Positions 56,910 to 64,000 of a stretch of 64,000 bases of DNA are shown here, piece by piece. Below the pieces are notes generated by a model, which was not told the origin of the DNA, did no database searches, and saw nothing but the letters and a program-made list of their open reading frames with translations. Both the position numbers and the translations under genes were made by a program. How positions within the stretch are numbered: the first letter of the stretch is position 1; the number at the start of each line of letters is the position of its first letter. This DNA comes from Candidatus Thiodiazotropha sp. (ex Myrtea sp. 'scaly one' KF741663) (lineage in GTDB: Bacteria; Pseudomonadota; Gammaproteobacteria; Chromatiales; Chromatiaceae), in the NCBI GenBank assembly GCA_025655555.1, contig JAHXIQ010000003.1, positions 372,001-436,000 of the forward strand, given 5' to 3'.

Positions 56910-58396
56910 GCCGAACGGGAGAGTAGTATCGCTCGGTTACCACCCAGCTGTTTAGCCTGATAACAGGCGGCTTCCGCCGCACTCAATGTCTTTTCAGCAT
57001 TGGTTACCGAGTCATCCAATAGCTTACCGCCGATACTGATTCTGGCGTCATAGGCGTGGTTACCCCATTGAAAGGGCTTGGCGGCAATATTCCTGCGAAT
57101 CTCCTCGGCCAACGCGGAAGCAAAATCCCAGTGACAGTCTCTGAGTAGTACGGCAAATTCATCACCGCCGGTTCGACCGGCAACATCTTGCTGACGAATG
57201 GTATTTCTTATAATTTCGGCGGTATGTTGGATCAACCGGTTTCCGGCTTCGTGCCCTGCCATGTCATTAACCGTCTTCAGGTCGTCAAGATCGAGAAAAA
57301 GTAGATAGTGAGTCGTTGTCTTATCTTGTGCCGAGGCTATTGTTGCCTCCAGGTATTCCATGAACTTGGCGTGATTGAACAGTTTGGTCAGGTGGTCATG
57401 GTCGGCTCTAAAGCGAAGAGATTGGTACTGTGTCTGTTCTGCAAAGGTGGCGGCTACAATTAATCCGGTGAAAACAGCAACTGCGACATAGGCGATATCG
57501 ATGATGAGATAGTTGATTTCAGCACGATTGAAACTCCCAGGCTCAATCCAGGCACCGGTTATAAAAAATGCCATGAGCGCAGCCAGGCTGAGCAGCGTCA
57601 CCCCACGAGGACCATGCCGGAGAGCAGAGAATAAAAGAATTGGTGTGGCCAGAAAAAGCAGTAAAACCGATAGTGCTTTCTCCGCATCCGTAACCGCCAT
57701 GTAGACAGCAATGCCCAATGTCAGTGCAAGCAGGATAAGTTCAAAAAAGGAACGTAGATCAATACGCCATTGTCGGTGCCAACTCAATAAGAAAGCGCCA
57801 AGTGTGATGATGCCGATAGAGTTCCCCAACCACCAGAAAAACCAGAGTGTTGCGTGAGGTGCAGAGAGATTGCCAATGAAATAACTAAAGGCCAGGATTC
57901 CTATGCTTGCACTGATAACGGGACCCAGGATCGAAGCTAATAGAGTAAAAGCAAAAACAGATTTCACTTTATCAAGAGAGGGAAGGAAACCCAGATGACG
58001 TAGTAAAATGACAGGTATGGCTGCTTCAAGCACACTTCCTAAGGCAGCAATAAATGCTACCTGCATAGGAATGCCTGCATCTAAGGAGATCAGGTACATG
58101 CCGAAAAATACACCTGGCCAGTGTCTGATGCCAAAGATAAAAAATGCTGCGAATGCCACACCGGAAGGTAACCAGAGCGGCGTAATGCCCGTTTGCGCTG
58201 ACTGGGCTGTCAGGCTTATCACGCCAGTCAGATAATAGAGACAACCAAGGGCTAGGCTGTAAAGCAGGAGCTGCGGATAGTATTGTCTTTTATCAGCATG
58301 CTTTTCCAACTGCGGCATGCTGTCACTGTTATCCGGTTGATCGGTACGCAATATGTTATAAATCCAGTGGGTTGGGGTTGTTCTTTTACTGTTCAT
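56906..58396 (-). CDS. MASE1-domain diguanylate cyclase
   Basis: A 496-residue protein with an N-terminal membrane sensor of eight or so helices of the MASE1 type (LYYLTGVISLTA, GITPLWLPSGVAFAAFFIFG, WWLGNSIGIITLGAFLL) and a C-terminal GGDEF domain (DHLTKLFNHAKFMEYL, TGGDEF). The inhibitory RQQD stands five residues before GGDEF. It makes cyclic di-GMP in response to an unknown membrane or redox cue. Converges on the oxidase-like gene with a 4-bp overlap. Confidence 0.93.
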   Translation of the reverse strand: MNSKRTTPTHWIYNILRTDQPDNSDSMPQLEKHADKRQYYPQLLLYSLALGCLYYLTGVISLTAQSAQTGITPLWLPSGVAFAAFFIFGIRHWPGVFFGMYLISLDAGIPMQVAFIAALGSVLEAAIPVILLRHLGFLPSLDKVKSVFAFTLLASILGPVISASIGILAFSYFIGNLSAPHATLWFFWWLGNSIGIITLGAFLLSWHRQWRIDLRSFFELILLALTLGIAVYMAVTDAEKALSVLLLFLATPILLFSALRHGPRGVTLLSLAALMAFFITGAWIEPGSFNRAEINYLIIDIAYVAVAVFTGLIVAATFAEQTQYQSLRFRADHDHLTKLFNHAKFMEYLEATIASAQDKTTTHYLLFLDLDDLKTVNDMAGHEAGNRLIQHTAEIIRNTIRQQDVAGRTGGDEFAVLLRDCHWDFASALAEEIRRNIAAKPFQWGNHAYDARISIGGKLLDDSVTNAEKTLSAAEAACYQAKQLGGNRAILLSRSA

Positions 58397-58856
58397 GCAT
58401 TACGACAATTCGAATAGGGCTCATGGGTAACTGTAAATACATCACTAAAAACAAGACGGTTAACCGCTACGCTCAAAAGACAACTAAATTTCAGTCTTCA
58501 CGATAATAGTGAATACTTTTTTGAGGATCTCAAGCGCACCCTGCTTTTTTCCAACAGGGTTTTAATGCTCTATGTACGATTCATGGGGATGGGAGTCAAA
58601 TCGATTTCGTAATTAATACTTAAAATCGAAAATATTATTTTAAACTGCCTGCAAATAATTCAGTTCCATGAGTACCAATCTCCGTAATTCAATGTACTGA
58701 ATATCTGGTTTCCGCACTTTACTGAATGTGTAAAACAGTGGAAGGCGCTACCGGAGGGGGCAGACTTTATAAGGGAACCAAATATAAGGGAGGTTAAGGT
58801 CTCAAAGAATGCCTACCTCAAAAGAAGTATGAAGAACCCTAAGTTTACTGCTGGTT
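58397..58856. other. Non-coding AT-rich gap between GGDEF and ctaB genes
   Basis: No gene or clear element. A weak hairpin ACCCTG/CAGGGT lies near 58536-58560. The side near 58397 should contain the promoter of the leftward GGDEF gene. Confidence 0.5.
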
Positions 58857-59771
58857 TTAACTGGTCGACACAAACAACTGCAGATAGTGATCAGCAAGCA
58901 GAAGGGTAAACAGAAGACTGAGATAAATAATCGAGTAGCCAAAGGTCTTCATGGCATGATCACGACCGTTACTTCGCAGGAGTTTAATACTATGTCGGAT
59001 GAACCCGATCCCGAGCAGCATTGCACCGGCCAGATAGAGATATCCGCTCATTTGAATGACAAAGGGCAATAGGGAGACAGCCAGCAACATTATTGAGTAG
59101 ATTAGGATCTGCTGTTTGGTGAAGTCGATGCCATGGGTGACTGGCAACATTGGAATGTCAGCCTTGGCATAGTCTTCACGACGATGGATCGCCAGTGGCC
59201 AGAAATGGGGGGGTGTCCAGACAAAGATAATGAGTAGAAGCAGGAAAGATTCAAGTGTGACTTCACCGGTCACGGCACACCAACCCAGCAACGGGGGTGC
59301 TGCACCCGCTAGTCCTCCCCAGACGATGTTCTGTGGCGTGCTTCGTTTCAGATATCGGGTATAAATTACCGCGTAGCCGATCAATGCAAAGCAGGTGAGT
59401 AGTGCTGTCAGAGGATTGACTAGAAAATAGAGCATTCCCATAGAGATACCGCCCAGCAACAAGGCAAAACTCATGGCATGGGAGGTGTCCATGTGACCAC
59501 TGGGTATGGGGCGCCAACTGGTACGCTCCATGAGTGCGTCGATGCGCTGGTCAATGACATGATTGATGACTGCACCCGAGGCGGCAGCCAGAGAGATGCC
59601 TGCCAGACCGAACAGAAGCGCTTGCCAGGGTACAAAGCCCTCAGTGGACAGCAGCATGCCCACCAGCGCAGTAAAGGCGATCAGCAAGACCACCTTGGGT
59701 TTGGTCATCTCATAATAGTCGTGCCAGGAATAGGTGGCCGTGGTCTGTGTCGAGACGTTACTTATGGCCAT
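58857..59771 (-). CDS. ctaB: Protohaem IX farnesyltransferase
   Basis: CtaB makes haem O from protohaem using farnesyl diphosphate. UbiA-type membrane enzyme of 304 residues with the DxxxD motifs in NHVIDQRIDALMERTSWRP and further MTKPKVVLLIAFTALVGM and FVWTPPHFWPLAI. It is the last gene of the leftward oxidase biogenesis run; its start overlaps the preceding gene by 14 bp. Confidence 0.95.
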   Translation of the reverse strand: MAISNVSTQTTATYSWHDYYEMTKPKVVLLIAFTALVGMLLSTEGFVPWQALLFGLAGISLAAASGAVINHVIDQRIDALMERTSWRPIPSGHMDTSHAMSFALLLGGISMGMLYFLVNPLTALLTCFALIGYAVIYTRYLKRSTPQNIVWGGLAGAAPPLLGWCAVTGEVTLESFLLLLIIFVWTPPHFWPLAIHRREDYAKADIPMLPVTHGIDFTKQQILIYSIMLLAVSLLPFVIQMSGYLYLAGAMLLGIGFIRHSIKLLRSNGRDHAMKTFGYSIIYLSLLFTLLLADHYLQLFVSTS

Positions 59772-60402
59772 ACTGACCTCCTTGCGCCCAGCTTTGCGAG
59801 GCTTTGAGTAGTTTTTCCAGATCCTGCAATATCTGCTTAGTGCTGATTTGAACAGTATTGTGGGTCATCATGAGATCGACCTGTGGGTCGATAAGAAAGA
59901 GGGAAATCGCCTGCGCCGAGAGGTCCACAGGAAACAGAGACAGAAGGTTATCCCTTTGATCACTTTCAGCGATCAACAAATGGGTGCCTTCCAGTCCTTG
60001 CAGGTTCGGCAGATCCAGTCTTCCTTTGCTATCAGGCAGCAGAATCAACAGCCGTTCGATACGCTGACGGTTGGCTCCGGTGGCCCGGCGCATCTGGCGC
60101 ACCTTGATCAGCGTTTCGATACAGGCGGCGTCACAACCGCCCTCACTGACCAGGGTCAGGGTCCACATGTTTTGCAATGTCTGCCAGTCGAAAGTCGTAC
60201 CCTCAGGTGTCTGTAACTTGAGTGAGGCCATGGCTCTGGGCGGATCGATCAGTTCTCCGTGGTTAGTGCGTCCATCGGGCAACCACTGAGGATTGAAAAA
60301 GAAGATCCATGCCGCAATCGGTGGCAGGGCAAAAATTGCAATCAGTATCCAGAGTGATACAAGACTGCGGGGTTTTGCTTGGGTTTCGACCATGGTATTC
60401 AT
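59758..60402 (-). CDS. Membrane-anchored thioredoxin-fold-like oxidase assembly protein
   Basis: A 214-residue protein with one N-terminal helix (SLVSLWILIAIFALPPIAAW) and a soluble domain in which a CDAAC pair (EGGCDAACIETLIK) sits where SCO-like proteins have their copper motif. Genes of this kind regularly lie between SURF1 and ctaA or ctaB in gammaproteobacteria. The ATG at 60402 overlaps the SURF1 stop (ATGA); the longer frame is rejected. A copper or haem transfer role is inferred. Confidence 0.82.
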   Translation of the reverse strand: MNTMVETQAKPRSLVSLWILIAIFALPPIAAWIFFFNPQWLPDGRTNHGELIDPPRAMASLKLQTPEGTTFDWQTLQNMWTLTLVSEGGCDAACIETLIKVRQMRRATGANRQRIERLLILLPDSKGRLDLPNLQGLEGTHLLIAESDQRDNLLSLFPVDLSAQAISLFLIDPQVDLMMTHNTVQISTKQILQDLEKLLKASQSWAQGGQYGHK

Positions 60403-61133
60403 GCTTCCTTTCCCTTGACTGTCGACTTGCTCAGCGAGAGACGCAGCCAGATGATGAGCGTGATCAGGGCAAAGGCGAACCACTGTATGGCGTAACCGAT
60501 ATGCATGGTGTCACTGCTGTGTGATTGTGGCCATTGACGCACGAAACCATTCGAATCATCCGGTGACTGTAAGATGGCGAAAGGCAGCACGGTCAGGCCT
60601 GACCATTCAGAAAAATTCTCCAGGGTCAGGTAGGGCCACAATGGCGTGGTGTTGGCTTGTGCCTCCGGTTGTCCGAGTTCGATGGCAGGCGGCTGAGGCA
60701 GATTGATTTTGCCATGGACGATGACGCTTTCATCTTGTGTGGATAGGCTCTCCAAGCCGTCGTACCTTTCAATGGGTATCCAGCCCCGATTGACCAGCAC
60801 AATTTGATCACTGGCTTTGAGCCGCAGGGGCGTCACCACATGGTAGCCGTTTTTACCCAGGTGTTTTCGGTTCTCGATTAAAACCGTTTTATCGGTTAAA
60901 TAGTCACCTTCTGCACGGATCGTTCTATACACCAAATCATCCGTAGCAGGTACCCCGTTATTCAAAGCGAGTACGGGCATTTTTCGGCGTGCTTCCTGAG
61001 TTGCCGCAAGATTGCGTTTCTGCTCGGCACGGTCGATTTGCCAGATCCCCAGGCCGGTAAAAAGAGGCACCAGGAATACCATGATCATTGTAGGGACGGC
61101 ATGGGCATGAAATTGGCGCGTACTGCTTGTCAT
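60399..61133 (-). CDS. SURF1 family cytochrome oxidase assembly protein
   Basis: A 244-residue protein with the two-helix SURF1 layout: first helix TMIMVFLVPLFTGLGIWQID with LGIWQIDRAEQK, a periplasmic domain (ENRKHLGKNGYHVVTPL, VLVNRGWIP) and the closing helix HIGYAIQWFAFALITLIIWL. It is thought to help insert haem A into CoxA. The ATG at 61133 is preferred over one 24 bp upstream. Divergent from the small DUF2909 gene. Confidence 0.93.
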   Translation of the reverse strand: MTSSTRQFHAHAVPTMIMVFLVPLFTGLGIWQIDRAEQKRNLAATQEARRKMPVLALNNGVPATDDLVYRTIRAEGDYLTDKTVLIENRKHLGKNGYHVVTPLRLKASDQIVLVNRGWIPIERYDGLESLSTQDESVIVHGKINLPQPPAIELGQPEAQANTTPLWPYLTLENFSEWSGLTVLPFAILQSPDDSNGFVRQWPQSHSSDTMHIGYAIQWFAFALITLIIWLRLSLSKSTVKGKEA

Positions 61134-61214
61134 AGGCACTATAGTGGTTATATCCATTCCTGTTACTGCGGCATCGGCAGGACAATACCCATTACACCCG
61201 GATCAGGAGCGATC

Positions 61215-61433
61215 ATGGACATGATTTTCAAACTGCCGGTCTTGCTGGTACTGCTCTTCATTCTCTTCTCTCTGTTCCAGGGGATGTACTATCTGGCAAA
61301 AGATGACGGTGATGACAACAGCACCCGGGTTGTGAGGGCGTTAACCGTCAGACTGGTGCTCTCGCTGTTACTTTTTTTCATCCTCATGGCAGGTTACTTT
61401 TTTGGGTTTCTACAACCTCACGGTATTACGTAA
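61215..61433 (+). CDS. DUF2909-type twin-helix membrane protein
   Basis: A 72-residue protein with two membrane helices (LPVLLVLLFILFSLFQGMYY; LVLSLLLFFILMAGYFFGF) and the loop MYYLAKDDGDDNSTRVVRAL typical of DUF2909. It lies between coxC and SURF1 but on the opposite strand. GGAGCGATC precedes the ATG. Function unknown; the place inside oxidase clusters is recurrent. Confidence 0.88.
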   Translation: MDMIFKLPVLLVLLFILFSLFQGMYYLAKDDGDDNSTRVVRALTVRLVLSLLLFFILMAGYFFGFLQPHGIT

Positions 61434-61440
61434 GAATCAA

Positions 61441-62313
61441 TCAGAGCCAATAGACGAAGATAAAAAGCCCCAGCCAGACCACATCGACAAAGTGCCAGTA
61501 CCAGGCCACCGCCTCAAAGGCGAAATGCTTGTGCGAGCTAAAGTGACTTTTCATGCTACGCCCGAGAATCGCCATCAGCATCACCGCGCCCATGGTCACA
61601 TGAAAACCATGGAACCCGGTCAGCATATAGAAGGTTGAACCATAGGCGCCTGACTCCAGAGTCAGATTCAGCTCTGAATAGGCGTGGCCATACTCGTAGG
61701 CCTGAAAGCCGACAAACAGCAGACCCAGTGCGATGGTAGCGATGAGTCCCCATACCAGATGTTTCTGATTATCCAGCTTCAGACCCCAGTGAGCCCAAGT
61801 GATAGTGACACCACTGCTGAGCAGAAGCAGGGTATTGATGGCTGGAATGCCCCAGGGTCCCATGGGCTGAAATTCACCACCCAGTTCACCAGGACCACTG
61901 CTCGGCCAGGCTGGCTCGAAACCTGTGTAGAGTATCTCCTGCGTCGCACCGAGATAACCGTCGCCGCCAAGCCAGGGCAGGGCGATATTGCGAATGTAAA
62001 AGAGTGCGCCAAAAAAGCTCAGGAAGAAGAAGACCTCCGAGGCGATGAACCAGAACATACCGAGGCGGAAGGAGGTGTCGACCTGTTTGTTGTAACGGTC
62101 ACTGAGGTTCTCCTGGATCACATCACGGAACCAGCCGTAGAGCAGATAGAAGAAGAGCAGCAGTCCCGCGATGACCGCAAACTGACCGATCGCCACACCG
62201 TTCAAGGCCAGTGCTGCGCCTATGAGTGTCAACAGCAGTGAAACCATGCCGATGATCGGCCAGGGACTGGGGTCCGGAATGTAGTAATCCCCTGCGTGAT
62301 CCTTTACCGACAT
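61441..62313 (-). CDS. coxC: Cytochrome c oxidase subunit III
   Basis: A 290-residue seven-helix subunit of the aa3 oxidase. Motifs: YYIPDPSPWPIIG near the start, LGMFWFIASEVFFFLSFFGA with the conserved Glu, LLLSSGVTITWAHWGL, TGFHGFHVTMGAVMLMAI and HFAFEAVAWYWHFVDVVWL at the end. It follows ctaG and closes this part of the leftward run. Confidence 0.97.
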   Translation of the reverse strand: MSVKDHAGDYYIPDPSPWPIIGMVSLLLTLIGAALALNGVAIGQFAVIAGLLLFFYLLYGWFRDVIQENLSDRYNKQVDTSFRLGMFWFIASEVFFFLSFFGALFYIRNIALPWLGGDGYLGATQEILYTGFEPAWPSSGPGELGGEFQPMGPWGIPAINTLLLLSSGVTITWAHWGLKLDNQKHLVWGLIATIALGLLFVGFQAYEYGHAYSELNLTLESGAYGSTFYMLTGFHGFHVTMGAVMLMAILGRSMKSHFSSHKHFAFEAVAWYWHFVDVVWLGLFIFVYWL

Positions 62314-62394
62314 TGGCTGTCTCCCCCTAGGGCTGATTTGTTGTGTTTATGATGTGTCATTCCGTTCGATGCTGCAGTGTATCTGGACATGGTT

Positions 62395-63003
62395 TCACTC
62401 GACCCCATTCACTGCAATACGCTTAGAAATCCCCTGCTTTTCGTCTATCGTTTCAGTCTCCTTCAGACGCATAAAGCTATAGGAGAGTGTCAGCGAATGG
62501 ATCTCTTCTGGCAGATCCGTCGAAACCATGAAACGCAGCGGCATATCGGCCTTTTCCGTGCCACTCAAGGTCTGCTTGTTAAAGCAGAAGCAATCCATCT
62601 TGCTGAAGTAGGGTGTGGCCTGCCAGGGTGCGACGCTGGGTATGGCCTGACCGGTTACCGTTTCGTTACTGCGGTTTTGCGCCGTAAAGTTGACCTCGTA
62701 GGTCTCGCCCGGATGCACGCGCATTTTGTGTGTTAATGCATTAAAGGCCCAGGGCAGATTGGGATGTACCGTGGTATCGAACTTCACTGTGACCCAACGG
62801 CTCTTATCAACCCCATCGCTCAACGCAACAACCCGGCCGATTTCACTGCGCTGGGAAAGTGACTGTGTGCCGGTGATCTGACAGAACAGATTGTAGAGCG
62901 GCACCATGGCAAAACCGAAGCCGAACATCAGTACCACCACGCCTGACAATAGCAGGGTGGTGCGCCGGTTCTTGCTACGGTTCTCTGTCACCGCTTTACT
63001 CAT
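62395..63003 (-). CDS. ctaG: Cytochrome c oxidase assembly protein CtaG/Cox11
   Basis: Delivers copper to the CuB centre of CoxA. One N-terminal helix (TLLLSGVVVLMFGFGFAMVP) and a periplasmic immunoglobulin-like domain with the copper-binding CFCF motif in FSKMDCFCFNKQTL. Also the family stretch YNLFCQITGT with a third cysteine. The ATG at 63003 overlaps the stop of the small upstream gene (ATGA). About 202 residues, normal for the family. Confidence 0.95.
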   Translation of the reverse strand: MSKAVTENRSKNRRTTLLLSGVVVLMFGFGFAMVPLYNLFCQITGTQSLSQRSEIGRVVALSDGVDKSRWVTVKFDTTVHPNLPWAFNALTHKMRVHPGETYEVNFTAQNRSNETVTGQAIPSVAPWQATPYFSKMDCFCFNKQTLSGTEKADMPLRFMVSTDLPEEIHSLTLSYSFMRLKETETIDEKQGISKRIAVNGVE

Positions 63004-63152
63004 TGCATTGCCTGATTGCCCACGATGCGAAAGATCCCGGTCCAAAAAGGAAAAGAGGTCACCAGAAAAAAGAGTGCAAGACCGCCCAGGATCCAGGCCA
63101 GGCGAACGTTCTTTCGTCTCAGTTCGGGGGTTTGATACTCAGGAATACGCAT
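63000..63152 (-). CDS. Small membrane protein between coxA and ctaG (oxidase small assembly protein type)
   Basis: A 50-residue reading frame: MRIPEYQTPELRRKNVRLAW, a hydrophobic helix ILGGLALFFLVTSFPFW and TGIFRIVGNQAMQ. The stop overlaps the ctaG start as ATGA, and the start is 23 bp after coxA, so it is almost certainly a translated member of the operon. Short single-helix proteins occur at this place in many proteobacterial oxidase clusters. Confidence 0.8.
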   Translation of the reverse strand: MRIPEYQTPELRRKNVRLAWILGGLALFFLVTSFPFWTGIFRIVGNQAMQ

Positions 63153-63175
63153 ACTTTATCTCTCGCTTAAAAGAA

Positions 63176-64000
63176 CTATTTAATCTGTGGCGCGACTGTC
63201 CAGGTGTGGAAGGCGGGTGGTGAATCCAGCTCCCACTCCAGACCCTTGGCACCTTCCCAGGCGCGGCTTTCCGCTTTCTTACCGCCACGGATGGTCTTGA
63301 TGACGATATAGAGCAGCAACAGATGACTCAGGCCAAAGATCATGGCGCCGACGCTGGAGATCACATTGAACTCGGTAAACATCACGTTGTAGTCCACGAT
63401 ACGTCGCGGCATACCCGCCAGTCCAAGAAAATGCTGGGGAAAAAAGGTGATGTTAAAACCGATCACATTGGTCCAGAAAAATAGCTTGCCGAGTTTTTCG
63501 TCATACATGTGACCGGTCCATTTCGGCAACCAGTAGAAGACCCCGGCGAACAGGCCGAACACGGCCCCCGGCATCAGCACATAGTGGAAGTGGGCCACCA
63601 CGAACATACTGTCGTGGTATTGCATATCGGCAGGTACTACCGCCAGCATGACACCACTGAGACCGCCGAAGGTGAACATCAACACGATACCGACAGCAAA
63701 CAGCATCGGTGTTTCGAAAGTCATGGCGCCACGCCACATGGTGGCGATGAAGTTGAAGATCATCAGTCCCACCGGGATTGAAATCAGGATAGTGCCAATC
63801 ATGAAATAGGTCACCGCGCCGAGAGACATGCCGATGGTGTACTGATGATGCGCCCAGACCACCATACCGATGGTGGCTACCGCTATCATGGCGCCGACCA
63901 TGGAGTTGTAGCCGAACAGGGGCTTACGGGAGAAGGCCGGTATCACGTGAGAGAGCACCCCGATGGAGGGGAGCAGCAGGATATAGACCTCAGGGTGACC
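63176..64000 (-). CDS. coxA: Cytochrome c oxidase subunit I, C-terminal half
   Basis: The catalytic subunit of the aa3 oxidase; the frame stays open to the window edge, so the 5' half is missing. The visible 274 residues begin at GHPEVYILLLPSIG (CuB histidine and the cross-linked tyrosine) and include MFVVAHFHYVLMPGAVFGL (histidine ligands), FNITFFPQHFLGLAGMPRRI (haem ligand region) and the end DSPPAFHTWTVAPQIK. Subunit II is presumably just outside the window. Confidence 0.97.
   Translation of the reverse strand, partial: GHPEVYILLLPSIGVLSHVIPAFSRKPLFGYNSMVGAMIAVATIGMVVWAHHQYTIGMSLGAVTYFMIGTILISIPVGLMIFNFIATMWRGAMTFETPMLFAVGIVLMFTFGGLSGVMLAVVPADMQYHDSMFVVAHFHYVLMPGAVFGLFAGVFYWLPKWTGHMYDEKLGKLFFWTNVIGFNITFFPQHFLGLAGMPRRIVDYNVMFTEFNVISSVGAMIFGLSHLLLLYIVIKTIRGGKKAESRAWEGAKGLEWELDSPPAFHTWTVAPQIK

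Overview
The window looks like a chromosomal segment of a gammaproteobacterium with mid-range GC, probably of the Chromatiales or a sulfur-oxidiser/symbiont-like lineage. This rests on the smc-zipA-ligA order, the trpH/yciO/site-2 protease/trpS/scpA/scpB/rluB order, an aa3-type cytochrome oxidase cluster with ctaG, SURF1, ctaB, ctaA and SCO, and a PEP-CTERM-type sugar transferase plus a PEP-CTERM protein. The species cannot be fixed from the sequence alone.

Layout. 1-7.5 kb: the 3' part of hypF, the AmrS/AmrB pair, an EpsB-like polyprenyl sugar transferase, and a D-ribulokinase-like FGGY kinase behind queF. 7.6-16 kb: smc, zipA, ligA and a lipoprotein peptidyl-prolyl isomerase. ligA is mosaic: its centre is AT-rich and carries about 100 extra residues just before the catalytic lysine. 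16-25 kb: yciI/yciB, then a forward run with a PHP phosphatase, yciO, a site-2 protease, trpS, the condensin partners scpA/scpB, rluB and an endonuclease III-like glycosylase. A 235-bp miniature transposon-like element with 17-bp terminal inverted repeats and a 5-bp target duplication sits exactly between yciO and the protease gene.

25-31.6 kb: a diguanylate cyclase, a double-thioredoxin protein and tRNA-Lys, then an accessory block. The block is an integron cassette array of eight cassettes with seven attC sites and no integrase in the window (a CALIN). One 361-bp cassette occurs three times. The array is bordered by remains of Y1 (REP-associated, IS200-like) transposase elements, and its last cassette is cut by one of them.

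31.6-43 kb: a glycolate/glyoxylate operon (glcD, glcE, glcF, a periplasmic-binding-type protein without signal peptide, malate synthase G), a Cache-like/GGDEF protein, a dihaem cytochrome c, and exported MsrA. 43-50.7 kb: a GFA-family protein, then a possible three-gene unit in which a free-standing relative of phage polyvalent proteins precedes a MotA/TolQ-like and a MotB/OmpA-like proton-channel pair. A TetR regulator with a palindromic operator candidate and several membrane proteins follow. 50.7-53.5 kb: a PEP-CTERM protein behind a candidate sigma-54 promoter.

53.4-64 kb: aerobic terminal oxidase biogenesis. It holds ctaA, SCO1 and a Cys-rich protein; a stand-alone oxidase subunit I-like membrane protein; a MASE1/GGDEF protein; and then ctaB, an assembly-type membrane protein, SURF1, coxC, ctaG, a 50-residue membrane protein and coxA, which runs off the window. 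Together these genes would supply haem A and copper to an aa3 oxidase. The three diguanylate cyclases all keep an intact inhibitory RxxD site.
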